A DNA stretch of 64,000 bases from NCBI GenBank assembly GCA_029961685.1, contig JARWKL010000006.1, forward strand, positions 5,208,001 through 5,272,000. The letters are read 5' to 3'. The stretch's first letter is position 1. Every line of letters begins with the position of its first letter. Below, piece by piece: positions 46,611 to 59,332 of this stretch. The translations under genes and the position numbers were made by a program. The notes beneath the pieces are model-generated. The model made no database searches. It was given only the letters and a program-made list of their open reading frames with translations, and was not told the DNA's origin. The stretch comes from Aristolochia californica. Lineage: Eukaryota; Streptophyta; Magnoliopsida; Piperales; Aristolochiaceae.

Positions 46611-46766
46611 CATCTAGGAAGCTTGTAGAGCAAGCCATCTAGGAAGCTTGTAGAGAAAACCATCTAGGAACCTTGTAGAGCACACCATCTAGGAAGCTTG
46701 TAGAGCAAGCCATCTAGGAAGCTTGTAGAGCAAGCCATCTAGGAAGCTTGCAGAGAAAGCCATCCT
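46611..46766 (-). repeat. 26-bp minisatellite in Copia-2 3' LTR
   Basis: Six units of 'catctaggaagcttgtagag' plus six variable bases. The partner LTR has a single unit at 51229-51254. Confidence 0.92.
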
Positions 46767-47041
46767 GTTGTCCTCCACGTTGGCACTTGGTGATGCAATC
46801 GTGACACGTGCATACTGTGGGGTCAGCCCCCTTAGACCCCCGTCGGGGCTGACGCCCCGAACCCTACTATCTGTTTTACAGTTTCTTCACAAGTAACCAT
46901 TGCGGTCACAATTTGACCTCATCAGCGTCTAAGCTGGAACCGTTAACTAATTACTCACTATCGACATTGGCGCTCCTCATACTTGGGGGCCAGTGAATAC
47001 ATTACATTAACGGTAACTTGAGAGAGGTGGGCATTGATACA

Positions 47042-50000
47042 CTAACACCCCCCCTCAATGTTCACCTCTGTTGGACATGTTCTTGGGCCAACGCCCAAGC
47101 CGCGAAGATGCTTGTTCATCTGAGCACTCCCTAGTGCTTTGGTAAAAATGTCCGTATGGTTGTCTTCTGTAGGGCAGTACTCCATGTATATGGTCTTCTC
47201 TTCAATCAGTTCTCTTACATAGTGATACTGAATCTCTATGTGTTTAGTTCTAGCATGGAACACTGGGTTCTTCACCATAACTATGCAACTTTGATTGTCA
47301 TAATTTAAGGTAGTTGACTCAGTCAAAGGAATACCTATATCAATCAAGATGCATCGTAGCCACACAGCTTCACAGGCTGCTACACAAACAACTTTATACT
47401 CTGCTTCGGTTGATGACAGTGCAACTGTTTGTTGCTTCTTACTAACCCATGAGATGATACCACTTCCAAAAAAGAATCCGTAGCCAGTAACGGATTTTCT
47501 CGTGTCAATATCTCCAGCCCAATCTGAGTCACAATACCCAGATAAAATATTTCCTCTTGTGTAAGATACTCCAAAAGTTAAAGTACCTTTGACATATTTG
47601 AGGATTCGCATTCCAGCTTGCCAGTGCGTTTTTCTTGGATTATTAGAAAAACGACTGAGCACTCCCACACCATAGCTAATGTCAGGTCTTGTGTTACAAA
47701 GGAAGATTAAACTTCCAACTAATTTTCTATAGAGCTTGTTGTCAACCTTTTCAGAGGAGTCATTGATTGACAGCTTGGTATTCACTTCCATTGGGGTGAC
47801 TACTGGATTACTTTCGGTCATGCCAAAAGTAGATAGCAGTTCTAGAGCATAACGTTCCTGAGAAATAAAGATATGATAAGATTTTTGCCATACCTCAATT
47901 CCCAAGCAGTAATGAAGAAGGCCCAAGTCTGTCATGTCGAACTCTTGGCTCAACCATTCCCGAGTCTTCACAATGTTGTCTTCATGGTCACCAGTGATTA
48001 CCAGGTCATCTACATAGAGTACTACAATGACTCTTTTCTCATGTTCACAAAGAACATATAAGTTTGCTTCAGATTTGCTTCTACAGAACCCGCGCTCCAA
48101 AAAGAAAGAGTCGATATGTTTGTACCAGGCTTGTGGTGCCTGCTTTAGACCATACAAGGCCTTTTTTAATTTACATACCTTCTCCTCTACATTTGGTAGT
48201 TCAAAGCCTTGTGGTTGTGCCACGTAGACTTCTTCCTCAAGTTTCCCATTCAGAAAGGCAGATTTTACATCCATTTGATGTACCGTCCACCCGTAATGAG
48301 CAGAAGCTGCAAGAACTACCCGAATTGTTGTCATCTTTGTTGTTGGAGCGAAGGTCTCATCAACATCAAAACCTTCAATTTGTAAGAATCCCTGAGCAAC
48401 AAGGCGTGCTTTGTATTTTTCAAGAGTACCGTCAGCCTTGTACTTTGTTTTCCAAATCCATTTGCTGCCAATGATCTTTCGGTTAGGAGGTTTGTCAACA
48501 ATCTCCCAAGTATCATTCTTTATGATACTATAATACTTTGTTTGCATTGCAGCTCTCCATTTTGGATCTGACATGGCTTCCTCCACACTTACTGGTTCTT
48601 TTACCGTCTCGATGATTTGAGTCATCAAAGCCATGTTCAAAAGTTGTTGTCCTGCTTTGTTCTACTCCTCTATTCTCTTTGATCGTCTAAGCCCATCAGG
48701 ACAAGGGCTTTTATCTTCAACTTCTGGAGTTCTATCATCAAAGAGCTGGTGCACCCACTTTGGTTGTGGCTTCCGTGGGGATGCACTAAGTTGGCTTGTT
48801 GTTTCTTTTTTAACAGAAACATCTTCTACATCACTTACTAGCTGTTCAGCAGGCACTTGGTGAGTTACTTTATCGGTGGGTGACAAAATGGCAGGATCAT
48901 TATCCTCCATTGAGAGTGGTCGCTCATTAAACACCACATCTCGGCTTATGACTAACTTCTTGGCCTCTACATCATAGAGTCTATATGCTTTAGACTCTTC
49001 ACTATAACCCAAGAAGATACATTTCTTGCTCTTGTCATCTAATTTCTTTCTTTTTTCTTTGGGAATGTGTACAAAACACTCACACCCAAATTTTCTTAAA
49101 TGAGACACAGAAGGTTTCATACCTGAGTAAGCCTCATTTGGAGTCTTGTCATTCAATGCTTTTGTGGAGCATCGATTTAGGACATATACTGCTGTATTTA
49201 CTGCTTCTCCCTAGAACATATCTGGTAGCCCAACACCTTTTATCATGCACCAAGCCATTTCCACCACCGTTCGATTTTGACGTTCAACTACACCATTTTT
49301 TTCTGGTGTATGTGGAGCAGTAAGTTGGCGTTTGATGCCAATTGAATTACAGTAGCTAGAGAATTCAGCAGAACAGAATTCCCCCCCACGATCTGTACGA
49401 AACTTCTTCACAGTTGCTGCGTTCTCATTTGTCACTTGCTTATGCCACACCTTGAATTTTGCAAGAGCATCAGCCTTGTCCCGAAGGAAGTACACCCACA
49501 TTTTTCTACTGTAATCGTCGACTAACAGCATAAAGTAGAAAGATCCTCCTAACGCCATCGTAGTCATTTTCCCATAGAGATCAGCATGTACCAACTCTAG
49601 AGGAGCCTTTGATTTGTTTTGACTCTCTTTGGGAAATGGTTTTCTTTGTTGCTTGCCCAGCATACAAGCTTCACAAGGTTCTTCAGTTACATCAATTGAA
49701 GGCAAATCTGTCACCATATTTTTCTTCTGCATTTCCTTCAACACATGAAAGGAAATATGTCCAAATCTTTCATGCCAAAGTTGACTATTTTTGGCATCAA
49801 CAATAGCAGAAAGTGAGTTGATTTCATAAAGGTTATCTCTGCGGATACCTCTTGCAACTATGTTCTCATTTTTATCAAGAATAAGAGATTCATTTTTCTT
49901 GAACCGTACGTCCAAATCTTTGTCTGTAATTGCAGCTACGGACAACAGGTTTCTTGAGATTTGGGGAACAAGTAGAACATCCGCTATCTTCATACTTTCT

Positions 50001-51103
50001 CCATCATCAGACTGAATGGATATGGTGCCTATCCCTTCAACGGGACATCTCGCATTATTCCTGACCACCACGTTCATTGGTTGTTGTAGAGGATTTAAAG
50101 AATCGTATAATTCTTTCTTGCTGGTCATGTGTCGGGAAGCTCCAGAATCTAACACCCATGTACTCTTTTGTTGTACATGAGCACTAGAGCATGATTCCTC
50201 TGTGACAGTGAACAGAGGAAGCTCAATTTTTGCAGAATTTGTAGATTCTCTATTCTTCCAGTTTTGTTTCACCGTGCCGTTCTTCTCATCGTGGATTCGT
50301 GTTCTACAATCTTTGACAGCATGGCCCTTCTTGTTACAGTAATAAAATGATCCAAAGAACTTCTTACTCTTTGGTTTCTTCTTTGTTTCATTGCTAACCT
50401 TTGCATTTACTGTGAAGGCAAAGTCAGACTGATTGTCTCTACCTTTTAGCCTCATCTCCTCCTCCATCAATAAGGCAGAGAAATCTTCAAAGGTCAACGG
50501 AGGATCACGAACTTGTGTATTGAGTGTTGTCACGAGGCCGTCAAATTTTTGCGGCAGCACTCGAATACATCTTTGAGCAAGTTCCTCTATTGACTTGGCT
50601 ATACCAACAGAAGCCATTTTATCACGTAGGTTTTTCATCCTAGTAATAAAAGACTCTCCTGCCTCATCTTCACTTAATCTTTCAGCAGCAAGTTGATTTT
50701 CCAGATTTTGGATATGAGTCTGGTTCCTCGTTTCATACTGATTTTTCAGTATGTTCCATGCTTCATTCGCCTTCGAAGTATGTTGAATCAGGGTGAGGAC
50801 AGAATCTTGTATACTTGTGACAATTGCACAAAGTGCATCAGCATTCTTCCTTCTCCAATCTTTGACGAGCTGAGGATTAGGAGGAGTGATCTTTTCACCA
50901 TTGGTGACAGCAACAGGTTCAACATCAACTCCCAGAACTATATCAAGAAGTTCATAGGAGTCCAGAATCGTAGTGATTTTGAACTTCCACAGGAGATAGT
51001 TCGTACCATCAAGTTTGCCTTCTGTGAAAGTTGGGGGACAAATACGTATTGTTGGTACAGAACCAGAACTAGCAGTAGAGCTACTAGGCTTAAGATCAGT
51101 CAT
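47042..51103 (-). pseudogene. Copia-2 gag-pol polyprotein with two TAG stops
   Basis: One frame spans 1354 codons from MTDLKPSSSTASSG, broken only by TAG at about 49211 (in PDMF.GEAVNTAV, where Trp is usual) and about 48662 (RSKRIEE.NKAGQQ). Domains in order: UBN2-type gag (about 1-230); zinc knuckle lacking its first Cys (FYYCNKKGHAVKDC, about 257-270); protease WVLDSGASRHMT; pre-integrase LWHERFGHISFHVLKEM; integrase ACMLGKQQRKPF, LVHADLYGKM and FRTDRGGEFCSAEF; RT WKTKYKADGTLEKYKARLV, VHQMDVKSAFLNG and YVDDLVITG; RNase H CDSDWAGDIDTRKS and ALSSTEAEY. It ends shortly before the 3' LTR. Either stop would abolish full-length product without readthrough. Confidence 0.95.
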
Positions 51104-51895
51104 GATGTTGTACTTTACGACAGATGATTGTTGTTAAGAGTCCCCTAGAGCTCTGATACCATGTAAAACAGAGTAAGTTTTCTGGATACCAATGCAGCTG
51201 AAGAACACCTCTATTTATAAGTGTTTTTCATCTAGGAAGCTTGTTGAGCAAGTCATCCTGTTGTCCTCCATGTTGGCACTTGGTGATGCAATCGTGACAC
51301 ATGCATACCGTGGGGTCAGCCCTGTTAGACCCCCGTCGGGGTTAACGCCCCGAACCCTACTATCTGTTTTATAGTTTCTTCACAAGTAACCATTGCGGTC
51401 ACAATTTGACCTCATCAGCGTCTAAGCTGGAACCGTTAACTAATTACTCACTATCGACATTGGCGCTCCTCATACTTGGGGGCCAGTGAATACATTACAT
51501 TAACGGTAACTTGAGAGAGGTGGGCATTGATACACTAACAGGCCCACACATCCAAGAGAGGTGGTATCATGGTAAATAAGAAGACTTCTAATAACGATGG
51601 CATAAGGATGTACTTAGTCAAGGAAGAACAAGTCTACTTATGTCTTTTCTTATGTAAATCTTGTAGCCATAAGAGCATTATGGATATTGTAACATCCTCT
51701 CAAAAAATTTAAATAGAGGCCCTTGGCTTAGGTTAGAGCATTCAAGCTCTCTCTGCCTCTCTTAATTTGTCCAAGTTCTCTCTTAGCCTAAAGGTTCTCT
51801 CTCTCCCTTTATCTCTTCTCTTCTCTTCTTCTTTTCTTTTCCTCTCCCTCTCTTACTTTGCTCGAGGTTCTAATCATGAGATCTTAAAACCAATA

Positions 51896-54370
51896 TGGTA
51901 TCAAAGCAAGGAAAGATCTGAGAAGGAAAAGCAGAAGAAGATGGAGAAGAAGGGCACAAAGAAGAAGAAGAAGAAGAAGAAGAAAAATAAAAAGAAAGAA
52001 GAAGAGTTTGTCATTTTTCCTTTAGTCTTTTTTCACAATTCATGTTTTTCATTGGATTTTCAACTCTCTTATTGTATGTTTCATATAAAAATTTTATATT
52101 ATTGGAAAGATAATTGAGTCTAGTTTCCAACTCAAAAACATAGTTGAGTTCATATTTTCTTAGAAAGAGAAATCGACATCTGAAGTAGCAAAGGTCAAGG
52201 AGAAGAAAAGTTTCATGCACTTTCGTGCACCAACAGGAAGCTTCAACTATCAAGACCTTTTATGCCATCAAGAATGAGACTTTATATGGAGAATTATATA
52301 TCAAAAGAAATATCTGTAAGTCTATTTTCTTTCCTATTCAACCAATTCTCAATCTCAATTTTTTATATGGAGATATCAATCTAGAAAGAGTCAATGGGCA
52401 TGCTAGCCAAAGGAGAAAGAGTACTCAGTTCGGCCAGATTACAGAGTCTAAAATCTATCAGATTATTTATCTCAAAAAAATATATTTTATGAAGATTAGT
52501 TATACTTGGATGAAAGTTATTTATGTCTAGTTTTAGAAGGAGAAAATTTTATGTCAATCTGATCTATATTTAAGGAGATATTGCATTGGAAGAATCAAAG
52601 GTTATGCTGGTATCCTACTGCTTGCAGAGATCCAAATTTAAGTTGAATTTTTTTGCTTCATTTTTTGAGTTGTTCTTATTGATCAACAATATCAAGAAAT
52701 TATCTCATGATCTACCCTTGGAAAGTTTCTATTTGTTAACTAACAATTTCTGAAAAGAATCTTTAGAAGATTATTTTATTTTCAGAAACTTTCCTTGATT
52801 TATTTGTCAAAGAGAAGAAGTGTTCCTATTTTGAATTATGAACTTTTTTGCCTGGCACGAATTTGTGAGATTTTGTTCGCGATTTGGAAAGATTAAAAGA
52901 ATCTAATTTGATATCCTTGAGTATTAAAGCAAGGAAAGATTGATTTTTTGGTAAAAGTGCCATAATACAAGGGAAAGTTTCCTTAATTTATATTTGGAAG
53001 TGGATGATTTTATGAAAGATCTTCTCAAGATCATGATTTGGTGGATAATTTGATTATGGAAGATATAATTTTTGGATAGCCAAGAGTTTTCATAATGAAG
53101 TGCATGATTAATTAACTAAAGTCAATAATTGAAAGATTGGGTTCAGCTTGAGTCGAGTTGGTTCAAGTTGTCACTTACTTGGGCTCTTTGATTTGGTTTG
53201 GTCCTTCTTAAAAAAATGATGCCAATTGATATTTGAGCTATTGTGAATTTATTACTACTAACGTCCGTTATTAGTGGATGAAAATTGAGATGGAAAATTG
53301 ACCTAAGCCCATCATCAACTGGGGCTAGCTCAATTTACCAAGGAAGGGCATCTCCGGCTAAGTTTAGTGATATGGTGATTCACAAATATTTTTTGGTGAG
53401 CATGTACTTAATCTTTTCGTTCTTGAGTTGATTATTAGCCCTTGCCAGTCCTAAGAGGATCAATAGCTCTTGGCTTGAAGTTTACCAAGGCTTGGAAATT
53501 ATTTTTTTACTTCATCCTTTACAAGCAATTAATGACTTGGTTCCAACTTATTATTTGGTGCACATTCTCCTTATTCAAGGATGGACTTGCTGCGGATTAT
53601 TTCATGTGTCCTTATTTTGGCACGTGTTATTTGGGCATTGGCTCATATCCTCTGCTACTATTGTCTCTCTGATTGAGACATTATTATTGAAAGACTTTTC
53701 GGTTACTGACTGTTGTCAACATTAGTTATTCTAATGAAGAAGAAATCACATGGTAGCCCTAACATAATATCTTTTGGTGATTCCCCATTACCCTCTCATT
53801 ATTTTTTAAAAATTACTTATGAGCAATGCCCATAGACCCACTACCTATAGAGGATAAGAGTGTGCTTAACATCCATCATGAGTCAAGTCTATTATTCACC
53901 CAAGAGGTGTTTTTTTGAGCTACCCAGAGAAAGTGGGTAGATTCTGTGTGCCACAGTTGGGCTACTTTTTCGTCTTTGAAATTGAGCGGTGAGTATTTCT
54001 GAATATAACCATTTTACTGGATTATGGAGCTTTGTCATATGGCTAAGAGTGATTTTTTTTTCTCACCATGATTTGTTGCCAGCTGGGTATCTTGAAAAGA
54101 ACAAAGAGATCACCAGCTTGAGGGGAAGTATTGGAAGATATGATTAAGGTAGACTACCATTTTGTACGGGAAGATCGCATCTACCATTTGCAACTAGCTG
54201 GACGTTTATGATGTTCTCTCATCCCTATCTTGAGCGGAAGTGTTGGAAGATGGGCTAAAACCCACATGACCAAGGAATACCCACACATCCAAGGAGAAGG
54301 CCCACATGTCCAAGAGAGGTAACATCATGGTAAATAAGAAGACTTCTCATAAAGATGGCACAAGGATCTT
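51896..54370 (+). mobile_element. Family B non-coding element: internal region and truncated 3' LTR
   Basis: The PBS-like TGGTATCAAAGC at 51896 opens an internal region of 2.3 kb with an AAG-rich stretch (about 51949-52005) and no gag/pol. The shared block 53520-53900 and the duplicated PPT/LTR-start at about 54121-54140 precede the 3' LTR at 54241. That LTR breaks off near 54370. Confidence 0.75.
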
Positions 54371-54990
54371 AAATTCAGCACAGACTATGACCATTTTGAC
54401 TGGAGTGTGGAACATTGTCATACGGCTAGGAGTGATTTTTCTTTTCTCGCCATTATATTGTGCATGTTGGGTCTCTTGGTAGAACAAAGAGATCACCAGC
54501 TTAAGGGGGAGTGTTAGAAGATATGATTGGACTACCATTTTATACGGCAATATCCTATCCACCATTTGTAGTAACCTGGGCGTTTATGATGTTCACTCAC
54601 CCCCAGCTTGTGGGGGACTGTTGGAAGATGGGCTCAGTCCTACACAATCAAGGAAGGCCCACACGTCCAAGAGAGGAGTGTTGGAAGATGGGCTCAATCC
54701 CACATGACCAAGGAAGGTGCACATGTCCAAGAGAGACGACATAATAGTAAATAAAGAATTATCGCATAAAGATGACACTGATGTAATTAGTTAAAATCTT
54801 TTTTGTCTCTTCTTCACTCTTCTAGGGTGAAGAGCATAATAATAATATTATAGTTTTATTCATCTCTAAATAGAGCTTCTGGGGGAGGGTTTGGACACAA
54901 GTCCATAACCTCATTCTTCCTCCTATTTTCTCCCTAACATGCCTTCTCTCATTTTCTCCATGGCGTAATTCATGAAGTCCTGAAAATCAA
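54371..54990 (+). mobile_element. Stacked family B LTR fragments
   Basis: 54371-54618 is the 3' end of another family B internal region, with a duplicated PPT/LTR start at 54512. An LTR begins at 54619, breaks after 60 bp, and a second LTR start follows at 54679, running to about 54988 ('gtcctgaaaatcaaa'). The stacking suggests repeated recombination or insertion at LTR starts. Confidence 0.65.
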
Positions 54991-55019
54991 AAATATTCAC
55001 CACTATAGTTACTCGACCT

Positions 55020-56030
55020 AGGTTCAAACCATGTGAAACTGATCATTCAATGTTTACCAAAAACACTATCCATGGGAAGATTCGCATGGTTGTGTATGTT
55101 GATGACATTGTCATTACTGCTGGTAACTATAATGACATTAAGAAAGTTAAGGACTTAGAACAAAGAATTTTAGACCAAAGATCTAGGATTTTTCAAATAT
55201 TTTTTGGGTATAGAAATTCTTGAATCTAGTTATGGTATTGTCTTGTCATAGAGAAAATATGTACTTGATCACTTAAAGGAAACTGGGATGTTTGGGAGTA
55301 AATCAACCAATACACCCATGGAACTGAATGTTCGACTATGTTCTGAAGCAAGTAATGATGTTGATGTTGATGTTGGTTGTTATTAACGGTTGGTTGGAAA
55401 ATTAATATATTTCATTGTTACGAGATCATATATATCATATTCAATCAGTGTTATCAATCAATTCATGCATCGACCTCAGTAGTCACATTGAATGGCTTTT
55501 GAGAAAAATATCCAGTATTTGAAGAAAAGTCCAGGTCAAAGATTATTGATTTAATCCCATAGACATACTGTTATTGAGGGTTTTGCAGATGTTGATTGGG
55601 CAGGTTCTCTTGATGTTAGGAAGTCCACCTGTAGGTACTATTATAGGAGGTAACTTAGTCACAATGAGAAGCGAGAAACAAAATGTTGTGGCAAGGTCAA
55701 GTGCTGAGGCTAAATATAGAGCTATGACAGATACAGTAAATGAGCTACTATGGCTTAAATCCTTCATGACCGAGCATGGGTTCCATATAACTAAGCCTAT
55801 GAAGCTTTACTGTGATAATCATGTTGCCATTCATATTGTTACCACCCCCGTATTTCATGAAAGGAATAAACGCATCGAGATAGATTGTCACTTCATTTGA
55901 GAAAAGTTACAAGCCGGTGTTATATCAGTTTACCCTCTTATAACCAACTAGTTGACAACATTATGAAGGCTATTACTGCAAGATCTCTCTTTGATATGTG
56001 TCCCAAGATGGGAATATTTGATTTTGTTCA
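55020..56030 (+). pseudogene. Copia RT/RNase H remnant
   Basis: Plus-strand decayed pol: MVVYVDDIVITAGNYND at about 55090-55140, then many stops; from 55660 the RNase H end is readable (RSEKQNVVARSSAEAKYRAM, LKSFMTEHGFHI, LYCDNHVAIHIVTTPVFHER). Gag, protease and integrase are missing. It belongs to the LTR at 56047 by order and spacing. Confidence 0.85.
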
Positions 56031-56046
56031 TGAGCTAGAGGGGGAG

Positions 56047-56347
56047 TGTTAAAAATATGTTTGACATTCTATTTAATTAGGCGAAGGAGTGGCATAAGGT
56101 GTAATTAAGTAAAAGTTTAAGTTCTTTTTTCCTTTCATGTACTTGGGCTTCCATCCCTCTCATCTATAAATAATGAAATTAAGGGGAGAGCCACAAGTGT
56201 GGTCTCTTTTCTCCCTAAAACCCTAGTGTTTCATCAATCTTGTTCCCTCTCTCTTGCCTTTTTTGCTTTCTTTTCCCTCTTCTACTTTCTATTTTCTTCT
56301 TCTTCTAAACACTAGGCCTTCTAGTGATAAAACCCTAGAATCTAACA
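56047..56347 (+). mobile_element. 3' LTR of the 55-56 kb Copia remnant
   Basis: It runs TGTTAAAAATATG ... AATCTAACA, directly after the polypurine tract 'agagggggag'. The segment 'ctataaataatgaaattaag' near 56161 could be its TATA region. No 5' partner is in the window. Confidence 0.8.
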
Positions 56348-56545
56348 TGTATAATTTGGAAAAAAACTTTACCATTAGTGTTTTGCTAATTTTTTTTATC
56401 ACAAACTCTTTCTCCTATTGGTAGCTTCGAAGACTTGATGGAATGGTTTCCACAAATGTTTTAGTAGAAGATCAGGTTTGATGATGGTTCCAAATGGTCT
56501 TGGGTTAACTGCATGGATGGTGATGGACTTAAGTAGCTTTTTGGG
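56348..56545. other. Unassigned spacer
   Basis: About 200 bp between the Copia LTR and element D. Nothing recognised. Confidence 0.4.
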
Positions 56546-59332
56546 TGTTAAACTTCTTAAAGAGATAATACCTTACTGACTTATTATAATTTGAATACAA
56601 TGAGCCTCTATTTATAATAGAAGAAACAAATAGAATCCAATTACAATTAAATTACTCCTTGTCCTAGTTACTCCCAAAGTTAAACACTAATAGATAAGTC
56701 CTAGAATAATTAAACAACTAAACATAACTAGAAGGCTAACATAGGTAAATCATCTTTAATCAAGACTCTTTTGTAAGACCTCCTTCCACGAGACTCCTCT
56801 TTGACTCCACCATATTTATAATAGAGGAAAAAAATAGAATCCAATTACAATTAAACTACCTATTGCCCTAGTTGCACCTAAAGTCAAACACTAATAGATA
56901 AGTCCTAAAATAATTAAACAACTAAACATAACTAGAAGGCTAACACAGGTAAATCATCTTTAATCGAGACTCTTTTGTAAGACCTCCTTCCATGAGGCTC
57001 CTCTTAGACTTTACATTATTTATAATAGAGGAAACAAATAGAATTCAATTACAATTAAACTGCCTTGTCCCAGTTAAACTCAAAGTCAAACACTGAAAGA
57101 TAAGTCTTAGAACAATTAAACAATAGAACATAAATAGATGACTCACATAACTAAAACATTTTTAATTGAGACTCTTATGTGAGACCTTCCATGAGACTCC
57201 TTGCTATGAGAGTCATGTAAGACTCTTCCACACTTGCTCTTCAACACTCCTCTTCAAGTTGGAGTTTATAACTTCAACTTGTAATGAAAAAAATTCTTAT
57301 TCTTCAATCTTCTTTTAATCAATTTTTTTCATAGATGAGAAATCTTCCTCATTTGTTTTCCCCTTTTCTTGAATATTTTGGTTAGATAAAAATTACCACA
57401 ACATGTGGAATAAAATACCTCATTCTTGTATTTCTCCCCCTCCAGTTGAGGATAAAAAGGACATAGAGACCTAACTTGGACAAAACACAATATGAGATAT
57501 CACTCTTAGCCACGACAAAGCTCCATACCCCAGTCGAAATGGTTATATTTTGAAACACACTCAATTCAATTTCAAAGGAAAAAAAATGGCCCAACTTTCA
57601 GACACAACAAAGAAACTACGCACTTTTAAGGGTAGCTCAAACACAAATGACCTCTTGGATGAAGAACAAAAAGACTTGACTTAACATGGATATTGGGCAC
57701 ACTCCTATACTTTTAGATAGTGTGTCTAGGTATTACAATGTAGTGATGAAAATAAGATTATAAACTTAGAAGTACTAGAGGAAAACAATTTAAACTAAAA
57801 GGAGGCGACTATGCAACACCCATACTTCCAAATGAATCTAGAATATGACCATATTTTTGAAAAAATAAATAGGGGAGATTGTAATAGTAGACTTAACAAA
57901 CCCGTTTGACCAAGTATGACCTCAAGGGAGTTTCTGGGGGGTGACCAATTTTTTTTGAAGTTGAGATTCGTAAGATACACAACCAAGTAACAAAAATGCA
58001 AAAAAAATGAAAATAATATCCAAGCAGGATATCACGTACCATGAACGAGTACATCATAGAATAATTAAGTCTGATTGAAACTCTTTGATTTGAAAATAAG
58101 TTTACATAAAAAACTAGGACTCTAGGAGTAAAGGAAACTTAATTCACGTCAATGCATTGAGAGGTAATATGAGAGAAAATAATAAAAGGAGATATTTTTG
58201 GCGGGCCTTTAGTACTTCTGATATTGATATCTTCCAAATTATAGCTTAAAATAACAAATAGTTTGTTGCTCAAGAAGATATATAAAGATTTGTTCTTAAA
58301 TTTGTTATGACCGCTTGATTTGCATCGTTCTGTTGCATAACCCTTGTCAACTCTAGTGAGAATATCTCCTTACGTATAGATCAAATTGACATTAAAATTG
58401 TTTCTTATTAAACTAGACTTTAATATATTTTATTAAAGTATAATATTTCTTCACGAAATATACTTCATTTGAGATGAATAATCTGATAGATTTTGGACTC
58501 TACAATCTGGTCGAACTGAGTAGTCTTTCTTCTTCGGTTAGCATTACCATTGATTCTTTCGATATTGATATGTCCATCTAGAAAATTCAGATTGGGAATT
58601 AGCTTGATAGGTTAGAAAATATACTTAAGAATATTTCTTTTGACATATAGTTCTTGACATAAAATGACTTGAAAATTGAAGCTTTCTATTACTGCTCAAA
58701 CTTCTCTTGCTATATGACCTTTTCTATTTCAATTATCTATTTATTTTTGTAGAAAACTCTGATTTCCAAACTTCTTTTTGCATTGGAAAGTAGACTAAAA
58801 TATTTTTCCATGAATATATAATTTTTAACATGAAAATTTCTGTATGGAGGTGCAAAGGCCAATGAAATAATAGGTATTGGGATAGGAAATGAAGAAAAAG
58901 GTAGAATACTAGAGATGATAAATAAAAAAAGGATTATATGATCTCTGAGGTTGATCGAGTAAATTCGTAGAACTTGCTTTGATACCATGTTGAATTTTTG
59001 AAAAGAGAAATACTTCACTGAATTATTATAATTTGAGTACAATGACCCTCTATTTATAATAGAGAAAAAATAAAATCTAGTTACAATTAAACTACTTTTG
59101 TCCTAGTTACACCCAATGACAAACACTAAAAAATAAGACCTAAAACAATTAAACAACTGAACATAAATAGAAGATTAACATAATTATAACACCTTCAATT
59201 GAGACATTTCTACGAGACTTCCTTCCATGAGATTCCTCTTAGACTTCGCCATAATAATTTTGGCTTTGTGAAACTTTTTGTTGGAATAGTTGGAATATTC
59301 ATGGAAGACTCTTCCATACTTGCTCATCAACA
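56546..59332 (-). mobile_element. Element D, minus-strand non-coding LTR element
   Basis: The 5' LTR (minus) is 58988-59332, followed by a PBS-like TGGTATCAAAGC (complement of 58976-58987). The 3' LTR is 56546-57246, preceded by a purine tract (complement of 57247-57258). LTR ends are TGTTGA.GAGCAAG and TTCAACA/TTTAACA. The internal 1.7 kb has no gag/pol, but the stretch complementary to 57500-57560 ('tatggagctttgtc') matches family B at about 54020. The 3' LTR is twice as long because of internal triplication. No TSD was seen (TTGGG versus CTAAG). Confidence 0.8.
56610..57200 (-). repeat. Three tandem ~200-bp repeats within the D 3' LTR
   Basis: Units begin near 56610, 56813 and 57017. Each has 'tttataatagaggaaacaaa', 'ttacaattaaact', 'gataagtcctagaat' and 'gactcttttgtaagacctcc'. 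The D 5' LTR has one unit. Confidence 0.88.

Larger units (their letters stand above)
46362..51540 (-). mobile_element. Copia-2 LTR retrotransposon, nearly intact
   Basis: On the minus strand the 5' LTR is 51162-51540, the PBS TGGTATCAGAGC is directly internal (51150-51161), the polyprotein spans 51103-47042, a purine tract (complement of 47048-47056) follows, and the 3' LTR is 46362-47047. LTRs are TGTTAGTGTATC ... TCTGTTTTACA. TSD GGCCC is perfect (46357-46361, 51541-51545). The 3' LTR (686 bp) exceeds the 5' LTR (379 bp) through a 26-bp minisatellite and ~180 bp missing from the latter. Shared parts differ at only a few sites, so insertion was fairly recent. Confidence 0.96.
46320..51895 (+). 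mobile_element. Family B LTR split by Copia-2
   Basis: 46320-46361 and 51546-51895 rejoin into one LTR of about 390 bp: start TATTGGAAGATGGGC (the first G has become A), break at GGCCC, end 'cttaaaaccaata', followed by a PBS-like TGGTATCAAAGC at 51896-51907. This is the 5' LTR of a non-coding element running to 54240. Confidence 0.8.

Noticed and set aside
46611..46766. CRISPR-like regular repeats
   Set aside because: Units are head-to-tail with almost no spacer, inside an LTR of a plant genome; it is a minisatellite.
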